From: Benincasa hispida
Taxonomy: Eukaryota; Streptophyta; Magnoliopsida; Cucurbitales; Cucurbitaceae
Direction of reading: 5' to 3'
DNA length: 64,000 bases
NCBI RefSeq assembly: GCF_009727055.1
Contig: NC_052351.1
Location: 12,924,882-12,988,881, forward strand
Shown here: piece by piece, positions 47,036-58,900 of the stretch
Layout of the letters: each line of letters starts with the position of its first letter
How positions within the stretch are numbered: the first letter of the stretch is position 1
Translations under genes and position numbers: made by a program
Notes under the pieces: model-generated
The model's input: only the letters and a program-made list of their open reading frames with translations
What the model was told of the DNA's origin: nothing
The model's database searches: none

Positions 47036-48832
47036 TGTAAAAGTGTATAAACATGCAGTGGAAGTAACAAGGATCAATAAGCATTCAAATTCACTAATTT
47101 TGGCAAAAACTAAAGCATGCTTATCTAATAAAAGATGGTTTGTAGTCATACCTTTGTAGAACTCTTCAAGATCTTGAGAATCGCAGTTGTCTCCTTGAAA
47201 GATCACCGTGAACCACCTCAAGATCTTCCCCACTATCCTCTTGAAGCTTTCAAATGAGTTATGGGACTCAAGAACAGCTTGAAGCAATGGAAAACTAGAG
47301 AAAAGCTCACTGCACCAACACGCTCGAAGAACTCTTCTTCAGCCCGAAATTCTCTCTAAAATTTCTATTGAATGTATGCCTCAAATTCACTCCAATCTTA
47401 TTTATTTATTGCAGGTGAATATGCAAAGAAGAATGTTGCATGAGTTGCAGCTCATGCTTGGAGTAAATGAAGATGAGGAAATGGTGTTTGTGTGAGCATG
47501 TAGAAGATGGGTAGTGGAAAAACTTAATTTTCCATTTTGTGCATGAATTTCAACTTTCCAATTTTTCTAATATCAAAACCGATTTCAAATTTCAGTTTTG
47601 ATTTTAAAACTGAAAATATTATTAATTTTCTAATAAAACTAATAAATAATTATTTAAATAATTCTAATTAATTTAATATCAAATATTAAATTAATTTTTA
47701 CACAAATCCATCTTCATATATTTAAATCATATTTAAATATATATTCTCCTATTTCATTTAATTTTAATTTGAATGTTTCAAATTAATTTCTCAAACTACT
47801 TTAAAGCTTATCCATTTACTAGTTAGTAGGGGGACCTCGCGGACCTACAGATCATGGGCTCCAACGATCCGAGATTAATCGGCTAAACTCATTAGACCGA
47901 TCTAACCCCCATTCGTTAACTAATGGGTCACTCCACTATAGCCCATAGTTAAACTCCCCTTACTATAGATATATTATGTCCACTTTATATAACCATAATC
48001 AGTAAGTCGATCCTTCATAGGTTGTTCGTAATCACAGCTGGGTCAATATAACTGTTTTATCCCTGTGAATTCATCTTGTTCCTTAAGTGCCCACTGACCT
48101 TCTAATGAACAATTTTGATTCATAACACCTATGAATCAAATCCTTTTTCTATAATGAGAAGGTGGGGCCTCGATTGTTCAAGACCTGGAATCAGTACTTA
48201 AGAGAACAACCTATCTACTAACCTTAAATCAGGTAGAAGTGAATCCCATCTTGTAGGGCTATATCCCCAGCTATTCATCCGGTCTTATCCCCAAAATGGG
48301 AGGCTTATTGAGCAGTGCTGTTGGACTACTCTCACCGTTTGCAGATCAAAGGATAATCCTGAACAAACAGGAGTTCATAGCTAGCTTAGGATTAAGATCG
48401 AGTTAACTTAGGTTATTTAATAAATGAAATAGTCAGTTTTAATAGTAAACGGTTGTTATAAAGAAAAGTGACTATTTTCGTGGTCTAGCCTATATGCAAA
48501 CTAATTGCATAGGATGCCCCTATTCACATGTCTCACACATGAACGATCTGTGGATCACACCATTTATAGCACTTTACAACTACAGAATGGGCCTCATCTA
48601 ATAGTGTTACTAGGATGAGATACCCAATTTTATCCATATACTTATTAGACCATTTAAGCTATATATTGTTGACTTGATCCTGTTTTATGTCAGTACATAA
48701 AGTTACAGTATTCATACTATAGTTATGGATATGTTTATTGGATTTTCATGATAGAATGCAAAATCAACAATTTATTATTATTGATAAATAGAATGTTTAA
48801 CATGAACTGCGAGTTCTAGGACATTCCCAACA
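47036..48832 (-). repeat. Element D LTR (3' LTR on minus strand)
   Basis: On the minus strand it begins TGTTGGGAATGTCC and ends CTTTTACA, 1,797 bp with canonical TG..CA ends. It is preceded on that strand by a purine tract (tatgggagat). It is the same LTR family as C but in the opposite orientation. Confidence 0.87.
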
Positions 48833-48960
48833 ATCTCCCATATGAACAAAAACTCCAGTGAGAACAAATATATACAATATAATGTTGAGAATCATAAAAG
48901 GGAAAATACAATAAACTAGGGCATCCATAATACCATAGATATTCTCCCACTTACTTTAGA

Positions 48961-51680
48961 TTACACTATTCGGAGTTCTAGTCCAACTAGGTGGCCCTCG
49001 AACACTTTAGCTGAGAGGGCCTTTGTAAATGGATCAGCAAGGCTGTCTTCAGAGGCTATCTTTGTGACGATCACATCTCCTCTGTGCACTATCTCTCGGA
49101 TGATATGGTACTTTCTTTCAATGTGTTTTCCACGTTTGTGATTCCTGGGTTCTTTCGAGTTGGCAACAATACCACTATTGTCACAATACAATATGATAGG
49201 ACCTGCATATCTAGAACTACTTCCAAATCTGCCAAGAATTTGCTTAGCCATACTGCTTCTTTAGCAACTTCACATGTAGCTACGTACTCCGCTTTCATTG
49301 TGGAGTTAGCAATACAACTTTGCTTAATGCTTCTCCAAACTATAGCTCCTCCGTTAAGAGTGAAAACTGATCCATAAGTAGATTTCCTGGAATCTATGTC
49401 AGTCTGAAAATCAAAATCAATGCATCCTGTAAGGATTAAATCCTTAGGTCCATACACAAGCATATAGTCCCTCGTTCTCTTTAGATATTTGAGGATTTTT
49501 TTTTACAGAAGTTCAATGATTGTGTCTTAGATTGGATTGGAACCTGCTGATGGTTCCAACTGTAAAGCATATATCAGGGCTTGTACACAACATGGCATAC
49601 ATCAAACTCCCAACTGCAGATGCGTATGGAATTCTTGTCATTTCCTTAACCTCTTGAGGTGTCTTAAGACACTGTTCCTTCGACAAATGAATTTCATGCC
49701 TAAAAGGTAATGAATTACATGTCTAAAAGGTAACATACCTTTCTTGGAATTTTGCATATTATATCTTGACAACATCTTGTCAATATAAGATTCCTGAGAT
49801 AGTGCTAATGTTTTGTTCTTTCGGTTATGAAAGATTTTTATTTCTAGAACATATTGAGCATCATACAAATCTTTCATTTAGAACTATGTTGCTAACCATC
49901 CCTTCACGTCAGCTAGGAAACCTGTCTCATTCCCAATGAGCAAGATATCATCAACATAAAGAACTAAGAATGCTACATCCTGTTGACTATCTTCTTATAC
50001 ACACAAGGTTGTCAACATTCTGTTCAAAGGCATAAGATTTGATCGCAGTGTCAAACCTTATATTCTAGGATCTGGATGCTTGTTTCAATCCATAAATGGA
50101 TCAATTAAGCTTACAAACTTTCTGTTCGTGTCCTTTTTCGATGAACCCTTCTGGTTGAGACATAAAAATACTTTCATCAAGATAGCCATTCAAAAAAGCT
50201 ATCTTGACATCCATTTTCCATATCTCATAGTCATAATATGTGGCAATGGAAAGAACTATTCTTATTGATTTTATCATGGCAACAGGAGAAAAAGTTTCTT
50301 CATAATCAACTTCTTCTCTTTAGGTAAAACCTTTTGCCACGAGTCTGGCTTTATAGGTTTGCACCTTGCTAGTTTGGTCTTGTTTCCTCTTGTAGATCCA
50401 TTTGTAACCTATAGGTGTAACCCCATGTGGTTGATCTACAAGTTCCCAGACAGAGTTGAAGTACATAGACTCCATTTAATCTTCCATGGCTTTTATCCAT
50501 TGCTCCCTGTCAACATCTTCCATTGCCTTCTTAAAGGTTAATGGATCCTTTAAACCATAATCTTGTATGATGTTTTGAGTTTCTGTTAAACCCATATAGT
50601 GTTTAGGTTGTTGAATAACCCTCCCACTACGTCGAGGCATCCTCAACTCTTGGGATGGACGTGACGGGACAACAACTGTTGTTGATGGACCATCTTGATC
50701 AACAACTCTTATTAATGTTACTGTAGTATCTTTAGTCAGTTCTTGCAATATTAGTTTACTGTGAGGTAGATGATTTTTAATATTATCCTCATCCAAGAAT
50801 GTAGCATTTGTCGATACAAATACTTTATCTTCTCGGGGATCATAAAACAATCATTCTTTTGTTTCTTTGGGGCATCCTACAAATAGACATAATTTCGAAC
50901 GTGTTTCCAATTTCTTAGTATTATGTACCAACACATGTGCTGGACAACCCCAAATACAGAACTTCATTTTACATCCTTTCCATAATTCATATGGTATTTT
51001 CGAAACATTTTTTGAAGGAATAACGTTTAAGATAAATACTGTAGTTTGTACTGCATACCTCCAAAAGGATTTAGGTAACTGAGCATAAATCATCATAGAC
51101 CGAACCATATCCAACAAGGTTCGATTTCTACTTTTTGCAACACCGTTTTGTTGTAGTGTTTCAGGTGCTGTGAATTAGGATTGAATTCTATGATCTACTA
51201 GATAGTTTTGGAATTGTAAATCCATATACTCGCTACCTCGATCAGATTGAAGTGTTTTAATTCTTTTACTTAATAGATTTTCAGTCTTAGCCTTAAATTC
51301 TTTGAACTTTTTAAGAGTTTCAGACTTATGACTGATTAAGTAAATATAGTCATATCTAGAGTAATCATCAATAAAACTGATAAAGTACGGATAACTTCCC
51401 CAGACTTTAACATTCATCGGACCACATAGGTTTAAATGTATAAGTTTGAGAGGCTCTTTGACACGAAGACCTTTGTCAGGAAAAGATCTTTTAGTCATTT
51501 TTTCCTTAAGACATGATTCACATGGAGGTAAAAACTATCTTCTAACTGATTTAGATGACCGTTTTTTGCCAATCTCTCAATCCTGTTGAGATTAATATGA
51601 CCTAGCCTGAGGTGCCAAAGATAGGCGTTAGGAGAAATTTTTCGCTTTTTATTATGAGTCTCAGTTGTTTTAAACATCTC
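48961..51680 (-). pseudogene. Element D pol (integrase, RT, RNase H), broken
   Basis: On the minus strand: pre-integrase (LWHLRLGHINLNRIERL) near 51580-51650; integrase core 51180-51498 (YFISFIDDYSRYDYIYLISH, LQSDRGSEYMD) and 50851-51117 (SFWRYAVQTTVFILNVIPS); the connector at 50476-50850; RT pieces near 49950-50450 ([10 protein letters not shown], then MDVKIAFLNGYLDE); and RNase H at 48961-49463 (DSRKSTYGSVF, ending ADPFTKALSAKVFEGHL). Numerous stops and frameshifts separate the pieces, especially across the RT core near 49880-50100. Confidence 0.85.
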
Positions 51681-52163
51681 TATATTTAAAATGGGTCTCG
51701 CTTCTATTGTTTTAATATGTATAAGTTATTTTCAAGTCTTGCAGAACAAATATGAACACCTCTTGAATAAACAAACACTTCATTACATTCAAAAGATACA
51801 CTGTACATATTTTCTAGTAGACAGGAAATGGAGATCAGATTTCTTTTCATCTTAAGACATAGAATACATTCTTAAGTACGATAAAAGAATCTCCAAATTT
51901 TTTTTTGTTTTTACCATCTCCCACTGCTTCAGCTGAAATGACTTCACCCGTTCCCACCTTGAAAGTCATCTCAAGTTCAGAAAATCTTCTCCAATAACTG
52001 TTTCCTGTAGAAAAGTGCAAACATGGTTAGTGGTGCCTGAATCCAATATCCAGGTAAGGTGAGAATTTTCCACTAGACATGTTTCAATAACTAGTAAATT
52101 AGATTTACCTTGTTTCTCCTTTTCTGCTTTCTTCTCAGCCAAATACTTTGGATAGTTTCGTTT

Positions 52164-52982
52164 CTAGTTCCTAAATTCTCCGCAATGGAAACATATTCCT
52201 TTGGGAGTTTTGTTTTTATTTTTCTTTGCAGTGGCTTTCTTTTTCCCTTTTCCTTTCTTCTTCATTTGTACGATTTTGTCTTTAGAAGAAGAAGAACCAG
52301 ACTTCTTATCATCAGTGGGTTTCGTCCCTGATGTAGATCCCTTATGAATCTTCTTCGGTTTCGAAATAACATTTATTTCTTTTTCCTTTAGTTTCATCAT
52401 TGATTGATCAGTATGTAACTCGTTCAACAATGTCGTTAAGTTATAAGTGATTTTGTTCATAACAACATTTGTTCTGAATGGTAGATAACTTTCTGGGAGA
52501 GATTCTAGCATCGTGTTAACTTGACTCGTCTCATCTATTATTGCCCCATGAGCCCTCGCAACATTAAAATGAACCATCATATCGAGAATGTGTTCTCTTA
52601 CGTTGGTTCCATCTTTCATGCGCATAACATAGACATACTTAATGGCTTCATGTCTAACAGAGGATAAAGGTTGCCTAAACATCTCCTTTAATGATTCCAT
52701 TATCTCATGGGCGGTGGTCATGTCCTCGTGCTTCTTATTGAGTATATCAAATATACTTGCTAAGATATAGGCCCAAGCTTTCTCATTTGCCCTCACCCAC
52801 ATATCATAGATGTCCCGAACATTTTGGGTGGCTGTTGAACTGGGAACTAGAGGAAATTCCTTTGTCAACACAAACCACAGATCATCAACCACTAATCTGT
52901 ATTGATGTTTGACTTCCAGTTCGAATATCCCTTTTCCATTAAATTTATCAGAAGCTAGCAATTGTATGATTGAGTTCGACAT
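52164..52982 (-). pseudogene. Element D gag
   Basis: This is the best preserved frame in the C/D family, open for about 270 codons from MSNSIIQLLASDKFNGKG at 52982. It has the copia gag domain (DIYDMWVRANEKAWAYILAS, then HEAIKYVYVMRMKDGTNVREHILDMM) and a lysine-rich segment, then reaches the first half of the zinc knuckle (CFHCGE) before the frame is lost near 52170. It aligns residue by residue with gag of C on the plus strand. Confidence 0.85.
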
Positions 52983-53062
52983 TGCTGAAACATTTTTAAA
53001 CAAACTCTATTAAATATGCATCTAAAGCCATTTTTTATCAAAAATAATAAAGTACCCAATAC

Positions 53063-54194
53063 AATATAACGTTATTCTAATATGAACTTATAATTACTAA
53101 TTCCCTTAATTCTAATCTGAACATTTCAAATTAACTTATCACGCTATTCTAGAGCTAATCCGTTATGAGCTAGTAGGGGGACCTCGTGAACCTACAGATC
53201 ATGGGCTCCAACGATCCGAGATTAATTGACTAAACTCACTAGAGCAGATTAATCTCCATTCATTAAGTAATGGGTCATTCCACTAAAGCCCATAGTTGCA
53301 CTCCTCTAACTGTAGATATATTATGTCCACCTGATTTAACTATAATCAGCAAGTCGACCCTTCACGGGTTGTTCGTAATAACGACTGGGTCAAATATTTG
53401 TTTTACCCCCGAGATTACGTCTTATTCCTCAAGTCCTACTGATCCTCTAATGAACAACTGGTTTGTGATTTCAATCACTAAACCGAAACTCTCTCAACCC
53501 AGTGAGAGGGTGGGGCCCCCTTCTTTAAGAACATGGATTCAGTACTTAAGAGAACAACCTTTCTCCTATCCCTAAATTGGGTAAGCGTGAACTCTTGCAC
53601 CCTATGTCCCCAGCTATCTATCCGGTCTTACCCCTGGAATTGGAGTCTTATTGAGCCGACGCTGTTTAGTCAATCCTCACCTATACAAATCTAAGGGCAA
53701 TCCCGAATAAACAGGAGTTCATAGTTAGCTCAGGATTAAGATCGAGTTACCTGGGTCATCTAGGTGAAATAGTCAGTCTTATACAGTAAACAACGTTATA
53801 AAGTAAGAGTGACTTATTTCTTGATCCTGATCTTATGCAAGCTCATTGCATATGACGCCCCCATTCCTCATGACATAACATGTATGAATTAGGATCACAT
53901 CGTGTAGCACTTTACAACTCTTTGTAACAACTACAGAGTAGGCCACATCCAATGGTGTTACCAGAATAAGGTACCCAACCTTATTCATGTACCATAAATC
54001 ATTTTGACTATTTACTCGAACCTGATCCACTCTTATGTCTCCACATAAAATTCAAGTACCCAAACAATAGTCATAGGTCTTAGTTTATTGGATTTAGACT
54101 TTCATACAATTTACGAAATCAATAATTAGTATATTGATTATAGAATATGTTTATCATTTTACAAACTGCAAGTTTTAGGACATAAAACCCAACA
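53063..54194 (-). repeat. Diverged, 3'-truncated LTR (E)
   Basis: On the minus strand it begins TGTTGGGTTTTATGTCC. It keeps the same order of conserved blocks as the C and D LTRs, for example around 53168-53226 and 53340-53385, but elsewhere is strongly diverged. It lacks the last ~700 bp of the C/D LTR. It abuts D's pre-gag region on the left and C's RNase H on the right. It is best read as a rearranged LTR of a related subfamily; the left boundary is approximate. Confidence 0.6.
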
Positions 54195-54689
54195 GTATGG
54201 ACCTAAGAATTTGATCCTCACAGGATACACTGATTCTGATTTCCAGACTGACGTAGATTCAAGGAAATCTACTTCAGGATCAGTTTTCACTTTCAATGAA
54301 GAAGCTATAGTTTGGAGAAGCATTAAGAAAAGTTGTATCACTGACTCCACAATGGAAGCGGAATACGTGGCTGCATGTAAAGCTGCTAAAGAAGTAGTAT
54401 GGCTAAGCAAATTCTTGGCTGATTTAGAAGTAATTCCAGATATGCACCTACCTATCACACTGTATTGGGACAATAGTGGTGTTATTGCCAACTCGAAAGA
54501 ACCAAGGAGTCACAAATGTAGAAAACATATTGAGAGACCTACCATCTCATTAGAGAGATCGTACACCGAGGAGATATGATCGTCACAAAGATAGCCTCTA
54601 AAGACAACCTAGCTGATCCATTTACAAAGGCCCTCTCGGCTAAAGTGTTTGAGGGCCACCTGGTTGGACTAGGACTCCGAGTGGTGTAA
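54195..54689 (+). pseudogene. Element C RNase H, frameshifted
   Basis: The C-terminal RNase H domain of copia pol (YGPKNLILTGYTDSDFQ, then SRKSTSGSVF, STMEAEYVAACKAAKE, LYWDNSGVIANSKEP) matches that of D. A 1-nt frameshift near 54535 breaks it before the usual end, ADPFTKALSAKVFEGHL, which is still recognisable in the next frame up to the stop at 54689. The preceding RT is absent: the frame begins directly at the E boundary. Confidence 0.85.
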
Positions 54690-54802
54690 TCTAAGGAAAA
54701 TGGGAGAATGTCTATGGTATTAAAGATGCCCTAGTTTATTGTATTTTTTCTTTATGTTTCTTAACATTATATTGTATATATTTGTTCTCACTGGAGTTTT
54801 AG

Positions 54803-54816
54803 TCCAAGTGGGAGAT
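54803..54816 (+). promoter_or_regulatory. Element C polypurine tract
   Basis: AAGTGGGAGAT directly precedes the 3' LTR start TGTTATG, the expected position of the plus-strand primer. Confidence 0.75.
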
Positions 54817-55972
54817 TGTTATGAATGTCCTAGAACTTGTAGTTCGTGTTAAACATTCTATTTATCAATAAAATATTATCGAGTAACTTATTCAATAAAG
54901 TTGTTGATTTTGCATTCTATTATGAAAATCCAATAAACATATCCATGGCTCTATAGCCATGGATATGTTTATTGGATCAAGTTAATTGTATATAACCTAA
55001 ATTATGTGGTGACATAAACAGGATCAAGTTAATAGTATATAACCTAAATGGTCTAATAAGTATATGGATGAAATTGGGTATCTCATCCTGGTAACACTAT
55101 TGGATGCGACCCATTTTGTAGGTAATACAAATGATGTGATCCACAGGTCATTCATGTAAAGACATGTGAGCGGGGGCATTCTATGCAATGAGTTTGCATA
55201 TAGACTGGACCATGAAAATAGTCACTTTTCTTTATAGCGACCTGTTAAAATTGACTATTTCATTACTAAGTAACCTAGGATAATTCGATTTTAATCCTGA
55301 GCTAGCTATGAACTCCCGTTTGTTCGGGATTATCCTTTGATCTGCATGGGTGAGAGTAGTCCAACAACACTGCTCAATAAACCTTCCATTTTGGGGATAA
55401 TATTTTCAATTTTAAAATCAAATTGATTTTTTGAAATCATTTGGTTTTTGAAAAATTGAAAAATCAACACAAATGGAAATATGTTTTTTCCATTATCATC
55501 TTCAACTTGCTCACACCAAACCGACTAAGTTAGGCTTCAATAACTCCAAGCATGAGCTGCATCTCATGCAACCATCTTCTTTGTATGATAGCCTGCAATA
55601 AATAAAGAAGATTGGAGTGGAATTAAGACATGCATTCAAAGAATTTTTATAGAAAAATTCGGGCTGAAGAAACTATTCTTCAAGTGGGTTGTAGCAGTGT
55701 GCTTCTCTCTAAGTTTCCTTTCATTCAAGCTGTTCTTGAGTCTCACAACTCATTCTAAAGCTCCAAGAGTATAGTGGGGAAGATCTTGATGTGGTTCACA
55801 TCAAATTTCAGAGAAGATCACAGCTGAGAATCAAGATCTAAAGGAGTTCTACAAAGGTATGGCTTCAAACCCTCTTATGTTAGATGAACATGCTTTAGTT
55901 ACTGCCAAAATTAATGAATTAGAGTACTTATTGATCCTTATTGCTTGCATTGCACGTTGATAAACTCTTATA
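54817..55972 (+). repeat. Element C 3' LTR, internally deleted
   Basis: It aligns with 41115-42908 at both ends but lacks about 660 bp. The join near 55395-55405 corresponds to 41670 and 42332 of the 5' LTR. It also carries a perfect hairpin at 54928-54977 and a short local duplication absent from the 5' copy. It ends CTCTTATA, followed by the GATAC duplication. Confidence 0.88.
54928..54977. repeat. Perfect 23-bp inverted repeat, 4-bp loop
   Basis: The left arm 54928-54950 (atccaataaacatatccatg then gct) is exactly complementary to the right arm 54955-54977, with loop ctat. The 5' LTR has only the left arm at the equivalent place, so the right arm is a new inverted copy. Confidence 0.95.
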
Positions 55973-55977
55973 GATAC

Positions 55978-58900
55978 GCTTAGAGCTCCTCATTGCCGAT
56001 CTGAAGGTTGATGCGTTGTTTCATGTAATAGACTCAAATACCACCCACAGGCTGCTATTAGGGTGCCCTTGGATTCACGGGAGTGATGTGATAAAATCAA
56101 CACTGCATCAGTGTTTCAAATTCTACCAAGATGGGATTAAGAAAGTTGAAGCAGACTCTAATTTATTTTCTGAGGTTGAATCTCACTTCGCAGATGCGGA
56201 GTTTTACCTAAAGAGCGAAAATTCTGGTGAAACAATGCCCGTAGAGACCTCACTGGCAAAGAAAGTAGGTGGATCCCAGTTAAGGTCGCCAGTAGACACA
56301 GAGAAAGGAATGGGTAGCATGGTACAAGCTTCCAGACCAAAAGAGAGTGGGACATTCCCTGGTGTTGGAGAGACACCCGTGGTGAGGGACGAAAAAGCCT
56401 CAAAGCCTCATAGCCTCCGATTCTGCGCTATGTCCTTTTGTCGAGACGGAAGAAGGGTGAGTTACCTTTTACGGAATGCTCAAAAGGTTTTCAGGTCAGT
56501 AACATAGAAATTCTAAAGAAGAGTTTCGTCACACCTCTCATGCCAATAATGAAGCAGTAAGTCCACAAGCCAGTGGTGAAGGTGACGGAGTTAAATCTGC
56601 CCGAGAAGCGAACTAAAGACGGATTCGATTCTAAGGCTTACAAGTTGTTGGCGAAGGCGGGTGATGACTTCCCAAATCACACTGAGTTCAAGAGCTTGAA
56701 GATTTATGAGCAACTCAGACTCTCATCAACTCAAAAGAAGCTTTTGTAAGAGGGACAAGCTATACCTACATTGAGGGCAGGACTCGGATATGAATCGTCA
56801 AAGCTGGTCCACATAATAAAAAAGACAAAGGGAAGAGTGGCCAATAACAATAATATCACTGTAGAAGAAGTCGATGATACAAGGGAAAAGGAGGGCAAAG
56901 ATAAAAGTGTCTCAGCCTTTGATCATATTAGGCTGTCTGTCGCATGCGCCTTGGTCTTCAAGAGATTGAACATGACGAAAGCAGAAAGAGGAAGTCCGCA
57001 TAGATTCTCGTAGCTACTCGACACTCAGTCTTTCAAAGGTTGACTTTGTTGAATGAAAGAGAGGAGGAAATCATCTGTCAGCCACCAGTGGTGGCGCGAC
57101 CTTCAGCCTTCGAGAGACTAGGTGCAGTTCCAATGGAAAGTGAAGGAAAACCCCGCACTTCTGTTTTTTATCGCTTAAAGCATGAGAGGGTTGAAGATCC
57201 CCTCGACGAATATGTCTATAGTGAGACAAAGGGGAAGGGAAAAACTTGTGGTGATGCCCCCGGTACGAAAATAAGATAGAGGGGGCCGATACCCCCAGTG
57301 TCAATTTGGTGACGCCTCGACCTTAAAGATGATGAAAATCCTGAACAAGAAACCATCAGGAGAGGCGAGAAGTGATGGAGAAATCCGTAGTACCATTCCC
57401 TCACACATGAAGAGAAATACCTTCGTTACTTTAAACACAAGTGAGGGCTCACTCAAAGTAAAGATGCGCGATGTTGTCTTCACCAATCCTTAGAATGGAA
57501 ATTTAGAGTAGAAGGAAGGCGAAACTTCATGCCACCACATCACCATCACCGAAGAATTTGAAGAAGGTATGACCGAGGAGGAAGTGGAGGACACTCCACA
57601 AGGTCTAGAGGACAATAATCAACGGTGGACGAGCGAAAAGAGGTGAATCTGGGCACAACAGAGGAGCCGCGTCTGACTTTCATCAGTGCATCCCTCTCGG
57701 AAGAAGAGAAAGGAAAATACATGAGTTTGCTCATCGAATATAGGGATTTTTTTTCTTGGTCATATAAAGGGATGCTGGGACTGGATCCGGAGGTAGCAGT
57801 CCACCATCTCGTGATCAAACAAGGGTGTCGACCCGTTAAGTAGGCTCAATGACGCTTTTGGCCGGAACTTATCCTCCAAATTGATGCTGAAGTTAATAAG
57901 CTGATTGAAGTCGGGTTCATCTCGAAAGTCAAATACCCAACGTAGATAGCCAACATTGTCCCGGTTAGAAAAAAGAATGGACAACTTCGTGTCTGCGTTG
58001 ACTTTCGCGACCTAAACAACGCATGCCCGAAAGACGATTTTCCATTGCCCATCACAGAGATCATGGTCGATGCGACAACGAAACATGAGACCTTATCCTT
58101 CATGGATGGATCATCCGGGTATAACAAGATATGAATGGCCCTTACGGACGAGGAAATGATGGCCATTCGAACCCCAAAAGGGATATATTGCTACAAGGTG
58201 ATGCCCTTCGGGTTGAAGAATGTTGGCGCTACTTATCAACGTGTCATGCAGAAGGTGTTTGATAATATGTTGCATAAACACGTGGAATGCTATGTGGATG
58301 ACCTTGTTGTCAAGACCAAACAACGATGGGACCACTTGAAAGATCTAAGAACCGTGTTTGATCGCCTGCAAAAGTACCAATTAAAGATGAACCGCCTCAA
58401 ATGCGCGTTTGGTGTAACTTCAGGAAAGTTTATGGGCTTCGTTATAAGACATCAAGGGATAGAGATAGATCAATCCAAGATTGATGGCATCCAAAAGATG
58501 CCAGGGCCAAGGAATCTACATTAGTTGAGAAGTTTGCAAAGACGTCTGGCCTACATTCGGAGGTTTATTTCTAATCTGGCAGGGCGGTGTTGACCTTTTC
58601 AGAGATTGATGAGAAGGGAGAAAAATTTGAATGGCATGAGGCTTGCCAAAATGCCCTCGATAGCATAAAGAGGTACCTGATCAGTCCTCCTGTCTTAGGA
58701 GCCCCAGTAGCGGGCAAGCCGTTGATATTGTGCATTGTAGCACAAGAAAGATCGTTGGGGGCACTGCTGGCACAAGGAGACAAGGGAAAAGAACATGCTC
58801 TTTACTACTTAAGTAGGACCCTAAATGGAATTGAGATCAACTATTCTTCTATTAAAAAGACGTGCCTTGCACTCTTCTTCACCATAGATAAGTTGAGGCA

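Larger units (their letters stand above)
47036..53062 (-). mobile_element. Ty1/copia element D, opposite strand, 5' end missing
   Basis: D is a close relative of C with 3' LTR (47036-48832), pol (48961-51680) and gag (52164-52982) on the minus strand. Similarity to C upstream of gag stops near 53062, so D's leader is lost and no matching 5' LTR is present. Instead a diverged LTR (E) follows. No target duplication is seen at either outer junction with C. Confidence 0.75.
41115..55972 (+). mobile_element. Ty1/copia retrotransposon C, inserted in G protease
   Basis: The element reads on the plus strand with LTRs at 41115-42908 (1,794 bp) and 54817-55972 (1,156 bp, internally deleted), flanked by GATAC duplications. 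Between them are a 2.4-kb leader, gag, protease and integrase (45293-47035), an opposite-strand block (D and E, 47036-54194), then RNase H (54195-54689) and a polypurine tract. Its own RT and most of the integrase are missing. It cannot be autonomous. Confidence 0.85.

Noticed and set aside
53063..54194. E as the true 5' LTR of D
   Set aside because: E differs strongly from the D LTR at its start and lacks the last ~700 bp and the whole leader; LTRs of one element should match. A recombination origin is favoured, though an old element with a large deletion cannot be fully excluded.
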